Below are positions 34,060-43,729 of a DNA stretch of 64,000 nucleotides, piece after piece; the stretch's first letter is position 1, and each line of letters begins with the position of its first letter. A model generated the notes under the pieces. The model saw nothing but the letters and a program-made list of their open reading frames with translations. It searched no databases and was not told the origin of the DNA. Made by a program: the position numbers and the translations under genes. The stretch spans positions 135,517 through 199,516 of the forward strand of contig CAXHEX010000009.1 in the NCBI GenBank assembly GCA_964016105.1, written 5' to 3'. The stretch comes from Ketobacter sp964016105. GTDB taxonomy: Bacteria > Pseudomonadota > Gammaproteobacteria > Pseudomonadales > Ketobacteraceae.

Positions 34060-34638
34060 TTAGCCCAACTCGTCCAAGGTTAACCTGTAACTGGGCATGA
34101 ATTTCTCCATGAAGTAGCTCACTTCAGGCAAATCAGTCTCTGCAAGCATTCCCTCAACCCGCTCTTTGGCCACCTGAAACTCGTGATTTTGGGAATCCAC
34201 TTCATGAATGCATTTGACGTAGGCAGACAGCACATCAGCCGCTTTGAGTAATTTTCGGATATCTTCGGGTAACTTATGGTCTTCTATTAAGGGCCGATAA
34301 TCTTGTCTTAATTCTTCCGGCAGCATGGTCACCAACTTGGCTTTTGCCTCCTTCTCCACTTCTTTATAGGCCCCTGCAATTGCAGGATTGAAATACTTGA
34401 TAGGACCCGGCAAATCTCCCGTTAGAACTTCTGAGGCGTCATGGTAGAGCGCTATCACCGCTATTCGATCTGCATCCAGACTACCCCCGAATACCCGATT
34501 GCGAATCAATGCCAGCGCATGGGCGATGGTGGCCACGTCAAAGCTGTGCTCTTTAACATTCTCCGATTCCGTATTGCGCTTCAACCCCCAGCGCAGGATG
34601 TACTTCAGTTTGGAAACATAGGCAAAAAAGTGATGCAC
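34060..34638 (-). CDS. yfbR: 5'-deoxynucleotidase YfbR (HD domain)
   Basis: This 192-residue HD-domain phosphohydrolase removes phosphate from deoxyribonucleoside 5'-monophosphates. It follows E. coli YfbR (199 aa) nearly throughout: HHFFAYVSKLKYILRWGLKR, the first metal His in VKEHSFDVATIAHALA, HD in ALYHDASEVLTGDLPGPIKY, and a distal Asp in LLKAADVLSAYVKC, ending YFMEKFMPSYRLTLDEL. The start is GTG 34638, supported by alignment to the family start rather than by a ribosome-binding site. It converges with the CULT gene, eight bases apart. Confidence 0.96.
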   Translation of the reverse strand: MHHFFAYVSKLKYILRWGLKRNTESENVKEHSFDVATIAHALALIRNRVFGGSLDADRIAVIALYHDASEVLTGDLPGPIKYFNPAIAGAYKEVEKEAKAKLVTMLPEELRQDYRPLIEDHKLPEDIRKLLKAADVLSAYVKCIHEVDSQNHEFQVAKERVEGMLAETDLPEVSYFMEKFMPSYRLTLDELG

Positions 34639-34684
34639 GGGGATTTCTCTCTAACTGTTTAGGTCTTTAATTATCACAAGGTCA

Positions 34685-34707
34685 GGCGAGCCGGAAACCA
34701 GCTCGCC
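34685..34707 (-). terminator. Possible terminator hairpin after the PhoH gene
   Basis: A perfect 7-bp stem GGCGAGC/GCTCGCC with a 9-base loop lies 11 bases past the stop codon. There is no T run after it, so it may act weakly or only as an mRNA end structure. Confidence 0.4.
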
Positions 34708-34717
34708 ACTGAGGTTA

Positions 34718-36106
34718 CTATAGATTAGCTTCAGCGTATTCCGCCAGCAAGGAACGGGGAATGCCGTTAAGTCGCAGACTGGTGCTGTGCTTAAACCCTT
34801 TAAAGCGTTCCGTCATGTAGGTGAGGCCAGAGCTGATGGCGCTCAAGTAGGGTGTATCAATTTGCGCTAGATTGCCCAAACAGATTACCTTACTGCCCTC
34901 ACCGGCCCGGGTGATGATTGCCTTCATTTGATGGGGTGTCAGGTTTTGTGATTCGTCTATCAGAATGAGGCTTTTTTGAAAACTCCTGCCCCGTATGTAA
35001 TTAAGTGCCTTAAACTGGATATTGGCTTTTGATTTTACGTATTCGATGCTGCCCTGTGGACTCTCGTCCTGAATGTGCAAGGCTTCTATGTTATCGGTTA
35101 TGGCACCTAGCCAGGGATCCATTTTTTCTTCCTCGGTGCCTGGTAGAAAGCCGTGATCCTCCGCTAGCGGTGGGGTAGAACGGGTGACTATGATTTTGTT
35201 AAAGAGTTTATGGGCGACCGTCATTTCTATGGCCGCTGCCAGAGCCAGTATGGTTTTGCCGGAACCCGCAGGCCCCGTCAAATTAACCAAATGGATGTCG
35301 GTATCAAGTAAGGCATGCAGTGCCATGGCCTGATAAAGATTCCTGGGAGTTAAACCCCAAGCGGATTGGTTCATCACAGCTTCCCGCTTGATATGTTTAA
35401 TCAACACATGCTCGTCATTCACCTCTTCGATACGGGCCAAAAAATCCTGTTCGTCCACGATATACTGGTTTACAAATAAAGAGGATTCAAACACATCTCG
35501 GGACAGAGAATGAAAGGTGCCATTTTCCCGTTGAATGGTATCCACGTGGCTGACCCGGTCCCAAAACGATCCGGAAAACTCGTGGTAACCCGTGGTCAAT
35601 TGCTTCACGTCAGAAATCAGTTGGTCGTTGTGATAGTCCTCAGCCTGGATGTTACAGCCCCTGGCTTTGAGGCGCATATTGATGTCTTTGGTCACCAGAA
35701 TATAACTTACACCTGGGTTTTCCCGTTGCAGTTGCACCACCCGGTTAATGATTTTGTTGTCATTGTTATCATTGGGCAAACACGCTTCTGGGGGTTCACC
35801 GGTTTTATTCATCAAAATAGCCAGCGAGCCACAAAAACCACCCTTACCGTCTCGGGGGATAGGAACTCCCCTTTGCAGGCGATCAGTGGGACTATCATTA
35901 ATGACGTTGTCGATGAGCCGAATTGCTGAGCGGCAATCCGCAGCGATAGATTTGTTTCCGTTTTTTAGTTTATCGAGTTCTTCCAGGACGGTCATGGGAA
36001 TGACCACAAGATGTTCATCAAAATTGAGAATGGCGTTTGGATCATGTATCAATACGTTGGTATCGATAACATAGGCTTTCTTGGTACTTTCTGCTCTTAC
36101 ACTCAT
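34718..36106 (-). CDS. PIN-PhoH ATPase/RNase fusion protein
   Basis: This 462-residue protein has an N-terminal PIN nuclease domain (VIDTNVLIHDPNAILNFDEH at the start, conserved acidic residues in TVLEELDKLK and ILVTKDINMRLKA). This is fused to a PhoH-type P-loop ATPase with Walker A NLTGPAGSGKTILALAAA, Walker B SLILIDESQNLTPHQMKAII and the IRGRSF phrase. PIN-PhoH proteins are thought to be ATP-dependent RNA-processing enzymes. ATG 36106 was chosen because GAGG lies 7 bases upstream; another ATG two codons earlier is worse placed. Length fits the family. Confidence 0.93.
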   Translation of the reverse strand: MSVRAESTKKAYVIDTNVLIHDPNAILNFDEHLVVIPMTVLEELDKLKNGNKSIAADCRSAIRLIDNVINDSPTDRLQRGVPIPRDGKGGFCGSLAILMNKTGEPPEACLPNDNNDNKIINRVVQLQRENPGVSYILVTKDINMRLKARGCNIQAEDYHNDQLISDVKQLTTGYHEFSGSFWDRVSHVDTIQRENGTFHSLSRDVFESSLFVNQYIVDEQDFLARIEEVNDEHVLIKHIKREAVMNQSAWGLTPRNLYQAMALHALLDTDIHLVNLTGPAGSGKTILALAAAIEMTVAHKLFNKIIVTRSTPPLAEDHGFLPGTEEEKMDPWLGAITDNIEALHIQDESPQGSIEYVKSKANIQFKALNYIRGRSFQKSLILIDESQNLTPHQMKAIITRAGEGSKVICLGNLAQIDTPYLSAISSGLTYMTERFKGFKHSTSLRLNGIPRSLLAEYAEANL

Positions 36107-36603
36107 TAGCATTCCTCAAGAAGACAAATTGTAAAAATGGCCTTACTCTGGTGTTCGATACTTGCTTCGCTCCTCCTGTAGAGTTTCCCCGTTAAAGATG
36201 TCTTGTTTCAGTAATTTCAAAACAAGGGTTTCCGCTGAGGTGGTTTTTTGCTTTAATCTATTCATACTTTAGATCAACAAAACCCGGTTACGCAAACAAA
36301 ATATCATGCTAAGTTGTTGTTTTACTTGGCATAGATTCCCTCCCCTCTTATTTTTTACTGGTAAATTCTTACCGTAAAATTACAATCCGGAATTTTTTTA
36401 TATTCATCCGCTATAAAAAACCAAACTTTCTGCTATGTTTAACACTGTCCATATAACGCACAGCCAATGGGGTTAAAATGGCGTTAGAAAAACAAAACAA
36501 CTTAGGCTAGACTCTCCAGAAACAACGCGTATTTCTAGACGGATTCATCTACCCCATTAATAACGGGTGGACTTGCTGAACTTAAGAATAAAAAGGCACG
36601 GCA
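36107..36603. other. Intergenic region with no gene, divergent promoters expected
   Basis: This 497-base AT-rich gap lies between the divergent PhoH and c-di-GMP genes. No credible ORF, tRNA or riboswitch is seen. It contains the palindrome listed separately (36353-36379) and several weak promoter-like hexamers that I cannot rank. Confidence 0.5.
36353..36379. promoter_or_regulatory. Near-perfect palindrome upstream of the REC-PAS-GGDEF-EAL gene
   Basis: The arms are TTTTAC plus GGTAA (separated by one T) and TTACC plus GTAAAA, around the 4-base centre ATTC: 11 pairs with one bulge. It is dyad-symmetric and AT-rich, about 225 bases before the gene, and has no T tail, so it looks more like an operator than a terminator. 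Confidence 0.5.
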
Positions 36604-38751
36604 ATGAATGTAGAAGCACCCAAGGCCAGCTCAAGACACTTATTACTGGTGGCCAGCCAGCAAGAACCCATCAACAATATAAAAACTGTGGTGGAGGCCA
36701 AGGGCTTTGAAACCAGCCTTGCTGGAAACAGTTCTGAAGCGATTGATCGAATCACCCGCAGCAACTTCGATTTAATTATCCTCGACATAGTGATGCCAGA
36801 AATCAATGCTGTGGATCTACTCCAATTCATCCAAAACAAGCGCCAGGACATCCCCGTCATAGTGGTAAGTGAAGATTATTCATTTGCTTCTGTGTCGAGC
36901 TGCATAAAACAGGGCGCATTCGATTTTATACGCAAGCCATTTATGGCAGATGAGCTGGTCAACACCATAGAAAACGCGCTGGATAAGCGTCGCCTTGAAT
37001 TTGAGTATCGCTCCATGTTGAAGCGCATACAACAATCGGAAAAGATGTATCGATTTATGGTGAACAACTCACCCGATATCATCTATACCCTAAACGAACG
37101 TGGTCAGATCACCTATATCAATGATCGAGTGAAAGACCTCCTCAACATCAACACCGATGAGCTCACTGGCCAGCATTTCAGTCACCTCATGAGTGACGAA
37201 GAATACAAAGCGAACCCCCACTTGTTCAATGAACGGCGGGCCACCATACGCAAAGCACAGCGAAAAGAGATACATCTACGCAAGCGTTTATCCTTAAACC
37301 CAGACGGCACCTCCACCACTTTATCCATGCCGTTCGAAGTCAATGCCGTGGGCATTTATGAAGATTCAAACAACTCTTCAAAAAAATCATTCAAAGGCAC
37401 CTACGGCATAGCCAGAGATATTACCGATCGCAGGCAAGCGGAGTCCCTTATGCGATTCCAGGCCTACCATGATCTGCTAACCGGCCTGCCAAACCGATCC
37501 CTGCTTCGAGACCGCCTCTCTCTAGCGCTATCCCACGCCCGGCGTAATGAATCTAAAGTTGCCATAATGTACCTGGATTTGGACAGATTCAAAATAATCA
37601 ACGACACCTTGGGTCATAGTATTGGCGATCAGCTGATTCAAGCGGCCGCCCGCAGGCTCAGTGGATGCCTGCGTGAAGGCGATACATTGTCTCGATTCGG
37701 CAGCGACGAATTCACCTTGCTGCTTCCCAATATAAGAACTCAGAACGACGCCAGCATTATCGCCCGCAAAATTCTAAATGGACTCAAGTTGGCCTTTTTT
37801 ATTGAAAACCATGAGTTACATATCTCAGTTTCGATGGGTATTGCCCTGTTCCCGGATCATGGTGAACAGGTGGACCACCTGATTCAAAATGCAGATATTG
37901 CCATGTATCACGCAAAATCCGGCGGTAAAGATGGCTATCAGTTTTTCAATGAAAATATAAACAGTGCCTACGCCAATAAACTCAGCACTGAAACCGATTT
38001 GAGAAACAGCATTGCTAATCACGAACTCTATCTGGAATATCAGCCCATTTTCAATGTTGAAACCAATCATGTCTACGCGTTGGAAGCCTATCTGCGCTGG
38101 AACCACCCCAGCAGAGGGGTTTTGCGGCCAATTGATTTCTTATCCGTTGCTGAAGAAACCGGCCTCATAGTAGAGTTGGGTGCCTGGGTGCTAAATCGAG
38201 TGTGCTGCGATCTGCAGGAATGGGCCAATCCCATCCTAAAAATTGCCGTTAATTTCTCACCCCAGCAAGTGGAACATCCGGAATTCGAAAACCTGCTAAT
38301 GAGTTCCATCAAAACCCACAATGTTTCACCCAACCAGATCGAGATTGAAATAAATGAGAAACTGTTAATTCGGGATCAGGCTCTGGTGAAAGCCAAATTG
38401 AAACGCCTGAACCGACTTGGGTTTTCAATTTCTGTGGATGACTTCGGTACCGGATACACCTGTTTGAGCCGCTTGCACCAGCTACCCATTAACACCATTA
38501 AATTAGATCGATCATTCCTGCAGGATATCAGCAATGACAACAGCAGCGGTGATGCCTGTATTGTCAGCGCCATAAGCGCCATGGCCAGCGGCCTCAACCT
38601 GAATCTGGTGGCAGAAGGTGTGGAAACCGATGCCCAAAAATCCTACCTTGAAAAACTAGGCTGCACCACCATGCAGGGCAACCTGTTTCAAGAACCCATC
38701 AGCAGCAGCGATGCCAGAAATATCACCATTTCCCCGGCAATCGAGGAATAA
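36604..38751 (+). CDS. REC-PAS-GGDEF-EAL cyclic-di-GMP response regulator
   Basis: The 715 residues comprise a REC domain (about 12-127, phospho-acceptor D61 in LIILDIVMPE), a PAS domain (about 143-280, FMVNNSPDIIYTLNERGQITY), a GGDEF domain (about 290-450) and an EAL domain (about 468-710). The GGDEF signature is GSDEF (around residue 366), with an I-site RxxD (REGD) upstream, so cyclase activity is possible but not certain. The EAL signature is EAY (LEAYLRW, around residue 494). Other EAL catalytic motifs remain: NFSPQQ, EINEKLL, DDFGTGYTCLSRLHQLPI, IKLDRSFL and VAEGVET. No histidine kinase is adjacent, so its phosphodonor is unknown. Confidence 0.93.
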   Translation: MNVEAPKASSRHLLLVASQQEPINNIKTVVEAKGFETSLAGNSSEAIDRITRSNFDLIILDIVMPEINAVDLLQFIQNKRQDIPVIVVSEDYSFASVSSCIKQGAFDFIRKPFMADELVNTIENALDKRRLEFEYRSMLKRIQQSEKMYRFMVNNSPDIIYTLNERGQITYINDRVKDLLNINTDELTGQHFSHLMSDEEYKANPHLFNERRATIRKAQRKEIHLRKRLSLNPDGTSTTLSMPFEVNAVGIYEDSNNSSKKSFKGTYGIARDITDRRQAESLMRFQAYHDLLTGLPNRSLLRDRLSLALSHARRNESKVAIMYLDLDRFKIINDTLGHSIGDQLIQAAARRLSGCLREGDTLSRFGSDEFTLLLPNIRTQNDASIIARKILNGLKLAFFIENHELHISVSMGIALFPDHGEQVDHLIQNADIAMYHAKSGGKDGYQFFNENINSAYANKLSTETDLRNSIANHELYLEYQPIFNVETNHVYALEAYLRWNHPSRGVLRPIDFLSVAEETGLIVELGAWVLNRVCCDLQEWANPILKIAVNFSPQQVEHPEFENLLMSSIKTHNVSPNQIEIEINEKLLIRDQALVKAKLKRLNRLGFSISVDDFGTGYTCLSRLHQLPINTIKLDRSFLQDISNDNSSGDACIVSAISAMASGLNLNLVAEGVETDAQKSYLEKLGCTTMQGNLFQEPISSSDARNITISPAIEE

Positions 38752-38823
38752 CAAACAGGAAAACTGATCCTGGTCATTTGCCTTTCGCTGGTAAAAATCG
38801 CAACATAACCTCACAAGAAAAAG

Positions 38824-41001
38824 ATGGGGGTTGTTGCTATGACCATTGCGATTCAAATTAATACCGTAGAACAATGTGTTGACAAAATTCTTGAAACAGT
38901 GGGTAAGGAAATTCGGCTGGGACTACCATTGGGGTTGGGAAAACCCGCAGAATTAGCCAACGCCCTTTATCAAAGGGCAAAAGCCGATTCCAGCATCAAT
39001 CTCACCATACTCACTGCGCTGTCATTGGAAGTACCCGACCCTGGCAAAGGCCTGCAAAAACGATTTTTAGGGCCTTTTTTTGAGAGAGTATTCGGTAACT
39101 ACCCTGGCCTGGATTACATGAAAGACCTGCGCAAGGGAGCCATTCCAGACAACATTCAAATCCATGAGTTCTTTTTCAAATCCGGTGCGTTATTAGGCAA
39201 CGAGCACGCCCAACAAAACTACATCTGTACCAATTACACTCACTCCAGCCGCGACCTGTTAAATTGGGATGTAAATGTGGTTGCGCAGATGATAGCCCAC
39301 AGGGTTGAAAATGGTGAAGATCGCTACAGCATGAGCTGCAACCCGGAAACCGCCCGTGACCTGCTTCCAGAGCTGACTCGACGAAAAAACTCGGGCCAAA
39401 ACATTCTTATGATTGGCCAGGTAAACGAGAATCTGCCTTTTATGGGAAACGATGCCATCTTAGAAGCGGACGAGTTTGACATCGTCATTAACAATGCCGA
39501 CTACTACAGCACGCTGTTTGCACCGCCCAATATGCCCGTTACCACCGTGGATTATATGATTGGTATGCATGCCAGCGCATTAGTGAAAGACGGAGGCACC
39601 CTGCAGATTGGCATAGGCTCCCTTGGAGATGCCATTGTCTACGGTTGCGAATTACGGCAACAAAATAACGAAGCCTATAACCAGGTGCTGGAAGATATTC
39701 AGGCGAAGCAAAAGTTCGGCCAGATTTTAGAACAGGTGGGCGATACGGGTCCATTTAATCAGGGCCTGTACGGCAACAGTGAGATGTTCGTAGACGGTTT
39801 CTACTACCTGATTAAAGAAGGCATTTTAAAGCGTAAAGTTTACGACAACGTCATCATCCAAAGACTGATTAACCAAGGAAAGCTGCAGGAGCAGCTGCAG
39901 CCTGAACATTTACGGTCACTGCTGGAGGCTGACGCAATAGCACCGCTAATTAAGCAAAAAGACCTGGATTTTCTAATTAAATTCGGCATCTTCACTCCAG
40001 ATATTCACCTACAGGGTGATAAATTAGCCAATGCCCAGGGTGCCACTACCAACAATAATTTGGAACAAAACTTTGACGAAATAGCGTCGCTCTGTCTTGG
40101 TTCAGTACTGAAACAGGGTCGTATCATGCACGGTGGTTTCTTCCTGGGTCCCAGTAGTTTTTACCAAGGATTAAAAGACCTGGATGAAGAAACCCTCGCC
40201 AGTATCAATATGACCAATATTAGTTACATGAACCAGCTCTACGTCAATGAAGAGCTAAAACGCCTGCAGCGAACAGATGCCCGCTTTATTAATACCGTGT
40301 TCCTGGCCCATGCCCTGGGCGCATCCACTTCTGATGGCTTGGAAACCGGCCAGGTGGTAAGTGGTGTGGGTGGCCAATACAATTTCGTTGCTCAAGCCCA
40401 TGAGCTGGAAGGCGCCAGATCCATTCTCCTGTTAAAAAGCACGCGGGAGAAAAATGGCGTAACCCAATCAAATATTGTTTGGAACTATGGCCACACCACC
40501 ATTCCCAGGCATTTGAGAGACATCTACATCACCGAATACGGCATTGCCGATGTTCGCGGTAAGTGTGACCAGGATGTGGTTAAGGCGATGCTGAATGTGG
40601 CTGACTCACGATTTCAGCCCGGGCTGTTGGCTAAGGCCAAACAGGCTGGCAAGATTCCAAAGGATTATCAAATTCCAGACATCTTCACCCAAAACACACC
40701 CCAGCGCCTGGAAGCTACCCTGGATAGCTACCGCGCCAAAGGAATGTTTACCCCTTTCCCCTGTGGTACGGATTTCACCAAAGAAGAACTGGTGGTGGCT
40801 CGATGTCTCAAGGCAATGCAGGCAAAGTCACAACGCAAGTCGGTGATCATCAAGGCTCTTATACGAGCCCTGGGCAATCCCACCGCAGCGGACAAACACA
40901 CACCCTATCTACAAAGAGTGCAACTGGATAAACCCCAAACCATGGAAGACAAAATTGCTCGGGTTATTATGATGGACGAGCTGGATCAAGTTCTCCACTA
41001 A
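38824..41001 (+). CDS. Acetyl-CoA hydrolase/transferase family protein (long form)
   Basis: This 725-residue CoA-transferase-like protein has the family features LPLGLGKPAELANALYQRAK, FGNYPGLDYMKDLRKG, HEFFFKSGALLGN, QIGIGSLGDAIVYG, SGVGGQYNFVAQAHELEGAR, NYGHTTIPRHLRDIYITEYG and GIADVRGKCDQDVVKAML. Classical acetyl-CoA hydrolase/transferases have about 500-630 residues; the extra length lies in a central insert after about residue 280 and in the C-terminal roughly 100 residues. It probably moves CoA between acyl groups, but the substrate is unknown. ATG 38824 and ATG 38839 are both possible starts, without a decisive ribosome-binding site. Confidence 0.88.
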   Translation: MGVVAMTIAIQINTVEQCVDKILETVGKEIRLGLPLGLGKPAELANALYQRAKADSSINLTILTALSLEVPDPGKGLQKRFLGPFFERVFGNYPGLDYMKDLRKGAIPDNIQIHEFFFKSGALLGNEHAQQNYICTNYTHSSRDLLNWDVNVVAQMIAHRVENGEDRYSMSCNPETARDLLPELTRRKNSGQNILMIGQVNENLPFMGNDAILEADEFDIVINNADYYSTLFAPPNMPVTTVDYMIGMHASALVKDGGTLQIGIGSLGDAIVYGCELRQQNNEAYNQVLEDIQAKQKFGQILEQVGDTGPFNQGLYGNSEMFVDGFYYLIKEGILKRKVYDNVIIQRLINQGKLQEQLQPEHLRSLLEADAIAPLIKQKDLDFLIKFGIFTPDIHLQGDKLANAQGATTNNNLEQNFDEIASLCLGSVLKQGRIMHGGFFLGPSSFYQGLKDLDEETLASINMTNISYMNQLYVNEELKRLQRTDARFINTVFLAHALGASTSDGLETGQVVSGVGGQYNFVAQAHELEGARSILLLKSTREKNGVTQSNIVWNYGHTTIPRHLRDIYITEYGIADVRGKCDQDVVKAMLNVADSRFQPGLLAKAKQAGKIPKDYQIPDIFTQNTPQRLEATLDSYRAKGMFTPFPCGTDFTKEELVVARCLKAMQAKSQRKSVIIKALIRALGNPTAADKHTPYLQRVQLDKPQTMEDKIARVIMMDELDQVLH

Positions 41002-41021
41002 CACCCGCACTGGCACTAGCA

Positions 41022-41930
41022 CTAGTTATTGGATTCAAGCACCTGAAGATAATTTTGTCTCTCATAACCGGAAGGGTCAGCTAGATTTGCGTAGCTTAGC
41101 TGACCCTGAAGCTCTTTCACGGACTTAAATTTACTGGTTTCCAGCCAGTGCTGAATACCCGCCAACAAGCGCTGAACTTCATCCACTCCGGACTGAAACA
41201 GAACACTACACAACTGCACACAATCAGCCCCAACCAATAGTGCTTTTACAATATCGTCCACGCAGTGAAAGCCGCCGGAAGCGCACAATGAAAGCGCCAC
41301 CTGGTCTCTTAACATGGCAATCCAGCGGACTCTAAGTAAAGACTCGCTGGCATCACTGAGGCTTAGGGTGGGAGTAACCGTGAGTGATTCCAAATCAATA
41401 TCGGGTTGGTAGAAACGATTAAACAACACCACTCCGTCAATCCCGGTGCCCTCTAAGCGTTTAACCATATTAGAAACCGAGGAAAATTGGTGGGTCAGTT
41501 TTACCGATATAGGAATACGGATTTGGGAGCGAAGCTTGTAGACTAGATTAATATACTTCCTTTCAATCTGGTCACTGCTTTCCGAAGCATCGGCAGCAAT
41601 GTAATACACATTCAATTCCAGAGCATCGCAACCCGCTTGTTCCAGGCTCTCACTGTGCTCCAGCCAACCTGCATCTGAAACACCATTAAGGCTGGCAACC
41701 ACCGGAATATCAAGGCTATCCTTGAAAGACTTAATCTTGTCGAGATAGGCATGCAAACGCTGGGGGTTGTGCTGCAACTCTTCTTCAAATAAGGATGGTA
41801 GCACGATACCCGCAGCTCCAGCGCTCTGTAGTTGTTTGGCTGTTGCCAAATCTCCAGTTAGAGACGATGCTGATGCCATCAGAGGAGACTTTAACTGCAA
41901 ACCGCAATATTCGGTGGAAATATCTGCCAT
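41022..41930 (-). CDS. Dihydroorotate dehydrogenase-like flavoprotein
   Basis: This 302-residue TIM-barrel FMN protein of the DHOD-like family starts MADISTEYCGLQLKSPLMAS and contains GAAGIVLPSLFEEEL, IPVVASLNGVSDAGWLEHS, CDALELNVYYIAAD and IPISVKLTHQFSSVSNM. FNRFYQPDIDLES and LCASGGFHCVDDIVKALLVGADCVQLCS follow. Such proteins often occur outside pyrimidine operons and their substrate is unsettled; true PyrD is not implied. It is the third gene of a minus-strand operon, 45 bases after the ThDP-enzyme gene; a short CCTTTGTC-type direct repeat lies in that gap. Confidence 0.88.
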   Translation of the reverse strand: MADISTEYCGLQLKSPLMASASSLTGDLATAKQLQSAGAAGIVLPSLFEEELQHNPQRLHAYLDKIKSFKDSLDIPVVASLNGVSDAGWLEHSESLEQAGCDALELNVYYIAADASESSDQIERKYINLVYKLRSQIRIPISVKLTHQFSSVSNMVKRLEGTGIDGVVLFNRFYQPDIDLESLTVTPTLSLSDASESLLRVRWIAMLRDQVALSLCASGGFHCVDDIVKALLVGADCVQLCSVLFQSGVDEVQRLLAGIQHWLETSKFKSVKELQGQLSYANLADPSGYERQNYLQVLESNN

Positions 41931-41975
41931 GGTTTTGCCCTTTGTCCTTTGTCCTTAGCCCTTTGATATAACTTG

Positions 41976-43712
41976 CTAACCCGTAACCTTTCGCAGCAAC
42001 GCCCGACTGACAAAACGGGCTTTGGTGGAGAGATCAAATCGCTTCAGATTGGTTGCCAATACGCCCTCTGTAAACCGGGTTCGCTTGGAATAATCAATGC
42101 GAACATCCACCAACACCGGGCGGTGCTTGGCCGCAAACTGGAATGCTTGATTCATTACATCGTCAAGCTGAGCGTTATTATCCAAAGCGATAAACTCTGT
42201 ACCAGTGGCTTTGGCAACACCAGAAACATCCAGTTTTCCCAACAGCGAGCAGGTCTTGCGATTGTACGGCACTTCCTGGGCCTGGGAGATTTGAGACAAT
42301 TCACCATCACTGAAAACAAAAACAATACAACCCAAATTATGGCTTACGGCGGTAACTAATTCCATGCAGGTCATAGTGAAAGCACCGTCTCCCACAATGG
42401 CAACCACCTGCTGATTACGGTTAGCAAACTGGACTCCAATGGCAGCCGGTACCGCGTAGCCCATACAATTAAAATCCGTGGGCGATATAAAATGCTTTGG
42501 ACGATTCACCGGCAGCAACTCGGCCGCTAGAAAAGTATGGTTACCATCATCCAGCACCACATAGCCATCGTGATCCATCTGTTCATGTAAGGTGGAAAAA
42601 AACCGGTAGGGATTCACCCGATCACCACTATCATGGCGCAACCATTGCTGGGCATATTCGCGTTTATCCGCCTGAATCTCACGTTCTAGATCAGTATCCA
42701 TTTCACCCAGTGGAACCGCCACCTGGAGCCCATCCCACAGTTTTTCCAACACGGCAGCGGCATCCCCTTCAATCGCCACTTTGGCTGGATAATTGGCATT
42801 AAATACGCCGGGATTGATGTCCACATGGATCAGATTTTCAGGAACGTCTGCGGCAAAGCTACCGGTGGGGATTTCAGCAAAGCGGGTACCCACAGCAAGC
42901 AAACAGTCACACTCTTTAAACGCGTTGCTGGCAGCAGGTACAGAATACTCACCAAAACCCATACCCACATGCATGGGATGGCTGGCGGGAAAGCAACTTA
43001 AGCCCTGCAAAGTGGTGCTAACGGGAGCGTTAAGTAAACTGGCAATTTTCTGTAGCCAGAGGGATGCATCGCGGGCGCCCCACCCCACAAAAATCCCCGG
43101 CTTTTTTGCACTGGCCAATAAATCCACCGCGTGATTTATCAGACCTTGCTCGATTATACCTGTAAATTCATTGAGCCCATGAAATTGAGGCAGCGCACTT
43201 ACCTCGCCGGTGAACAATTGTAGATTCACGGGTATCTCAATGAATACGGGCCCAGGTTCACCTTGATTCGCAATCTGATAGGCTTCAAACAAAGTGGGAA
43301 CAATGTCTTCGTGGGCCATGACTTTATAGGTTTTCTTGGTAATCTCCCCTAAAAAATTTTGTTGGTCCATCTCATGGAGCTGAAACTTATAGGGTTGATC
43401 CGTGCGAGTGCCACCGGATATCACCAGCATGGGTATACCATCAAGATAAGCCTCACCAATGCCAGCACTGGCGTAAGCTGCCCCCGCCGCCGGCACAATG
43501 ACCAGAGTACCCGTGTGAGAGGAAGTTCGACTAACAGCATCCGCCATAAAAGCCCCGGCAGCCTCATGAGTTACCAGTACAGGTTTAATTAACTCGGACT
43601 GGCCCAATTCATCATACAGCTCTGTATTGTGAACTCCTGGAATGCCAAAGGTAAAACGTATCCCCATTTGCTCCAGGGCGTATCGCACCAACCAAGCGCC
43701 GGTTTTTTTCAT
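41976..43712 (-). CDS. Thiamine-diphosphate-dependent enzyme, acetolactate-synthase-like
   Basis: This 578-residue protein has the three-domain ThDP fold. The N-terminal part carries the activating Glu (VTHEAAGAFMADAVSR) and GIPGVHNTELYDEL. The middle domain has PGIFVGWGARDA. The C-terminal domain has GDGAFTMTCMELVTA. At the end of the cofactor motif the usual Asn-Asn is Ser-Asp (FVFSDGELSQI), a variant Mg/ThDP ligand set. It could be a 2-keto-acid decarboxylase or carboligase; the reaction cannot be told. It lies 17 bases after the FAD dehydrogenase gene and upstream of the DHOD-like gene, so one transcript is likely. Confidence 0.9.
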   Translation of the reverse strand: MKKTGAWLVRYALEQMGIRFTFGIPGVHNTELYDELGQSELIKPVLVTHEAAGAFMADAVSRTSSHTGTLVIVPAAGAAYASAGIGEAYLDGIPMLVISGGTRTDQPYKFQLHEMDQQNFLGEITKKTYKVMAHEDIVPTLFEAYQIANQGEPGPVFIEIPVNLQLFTGEVSALPQFHGLNEFTGIIEQGLINHAVDLLASAKKPGIFVGWGARDASLWLQKIASLLNAPVSTTLQGLSCFPASHPMHVGMGFGEYSVPAASNAFKECDCLLAVGTRFAEIPTGSFAADVPENLIHVDINPGVFNANYPAKVAIEGDAAAVLEKLWDGLQVAVPLGEMDTDLEREIQADKREYAQQWLRHDSGDRVNPYRFFSTLHEQMDHDGYVVLDDGNHTFLAAELLPVNRPKHFISPTDFNCMGYAVPAAIGVQFANRNQQVVAIVGDGAFTMTCMELVTAVSHNLGCIVFVFSDGELSQISQAQEVPYNRKTCSLLGKLDVSGVAKATGTEFIALDNNAQLDDVMNQAFQFAAKHRPVLVDVRIDYSKRTRFTEGVLATNLKRFDLSTKARFVSRALLRKVTG

Positions 43713-43729
43713 TAAAACAATCTCCCAAT

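Noticed and set aside
41022..41930. Pyrimidine-synthesis dihydroorotate dehydrogenase (PyrD)
   Set aside because: The sequence belongs to the DHOD-like branch and sits in an unrelated operon.
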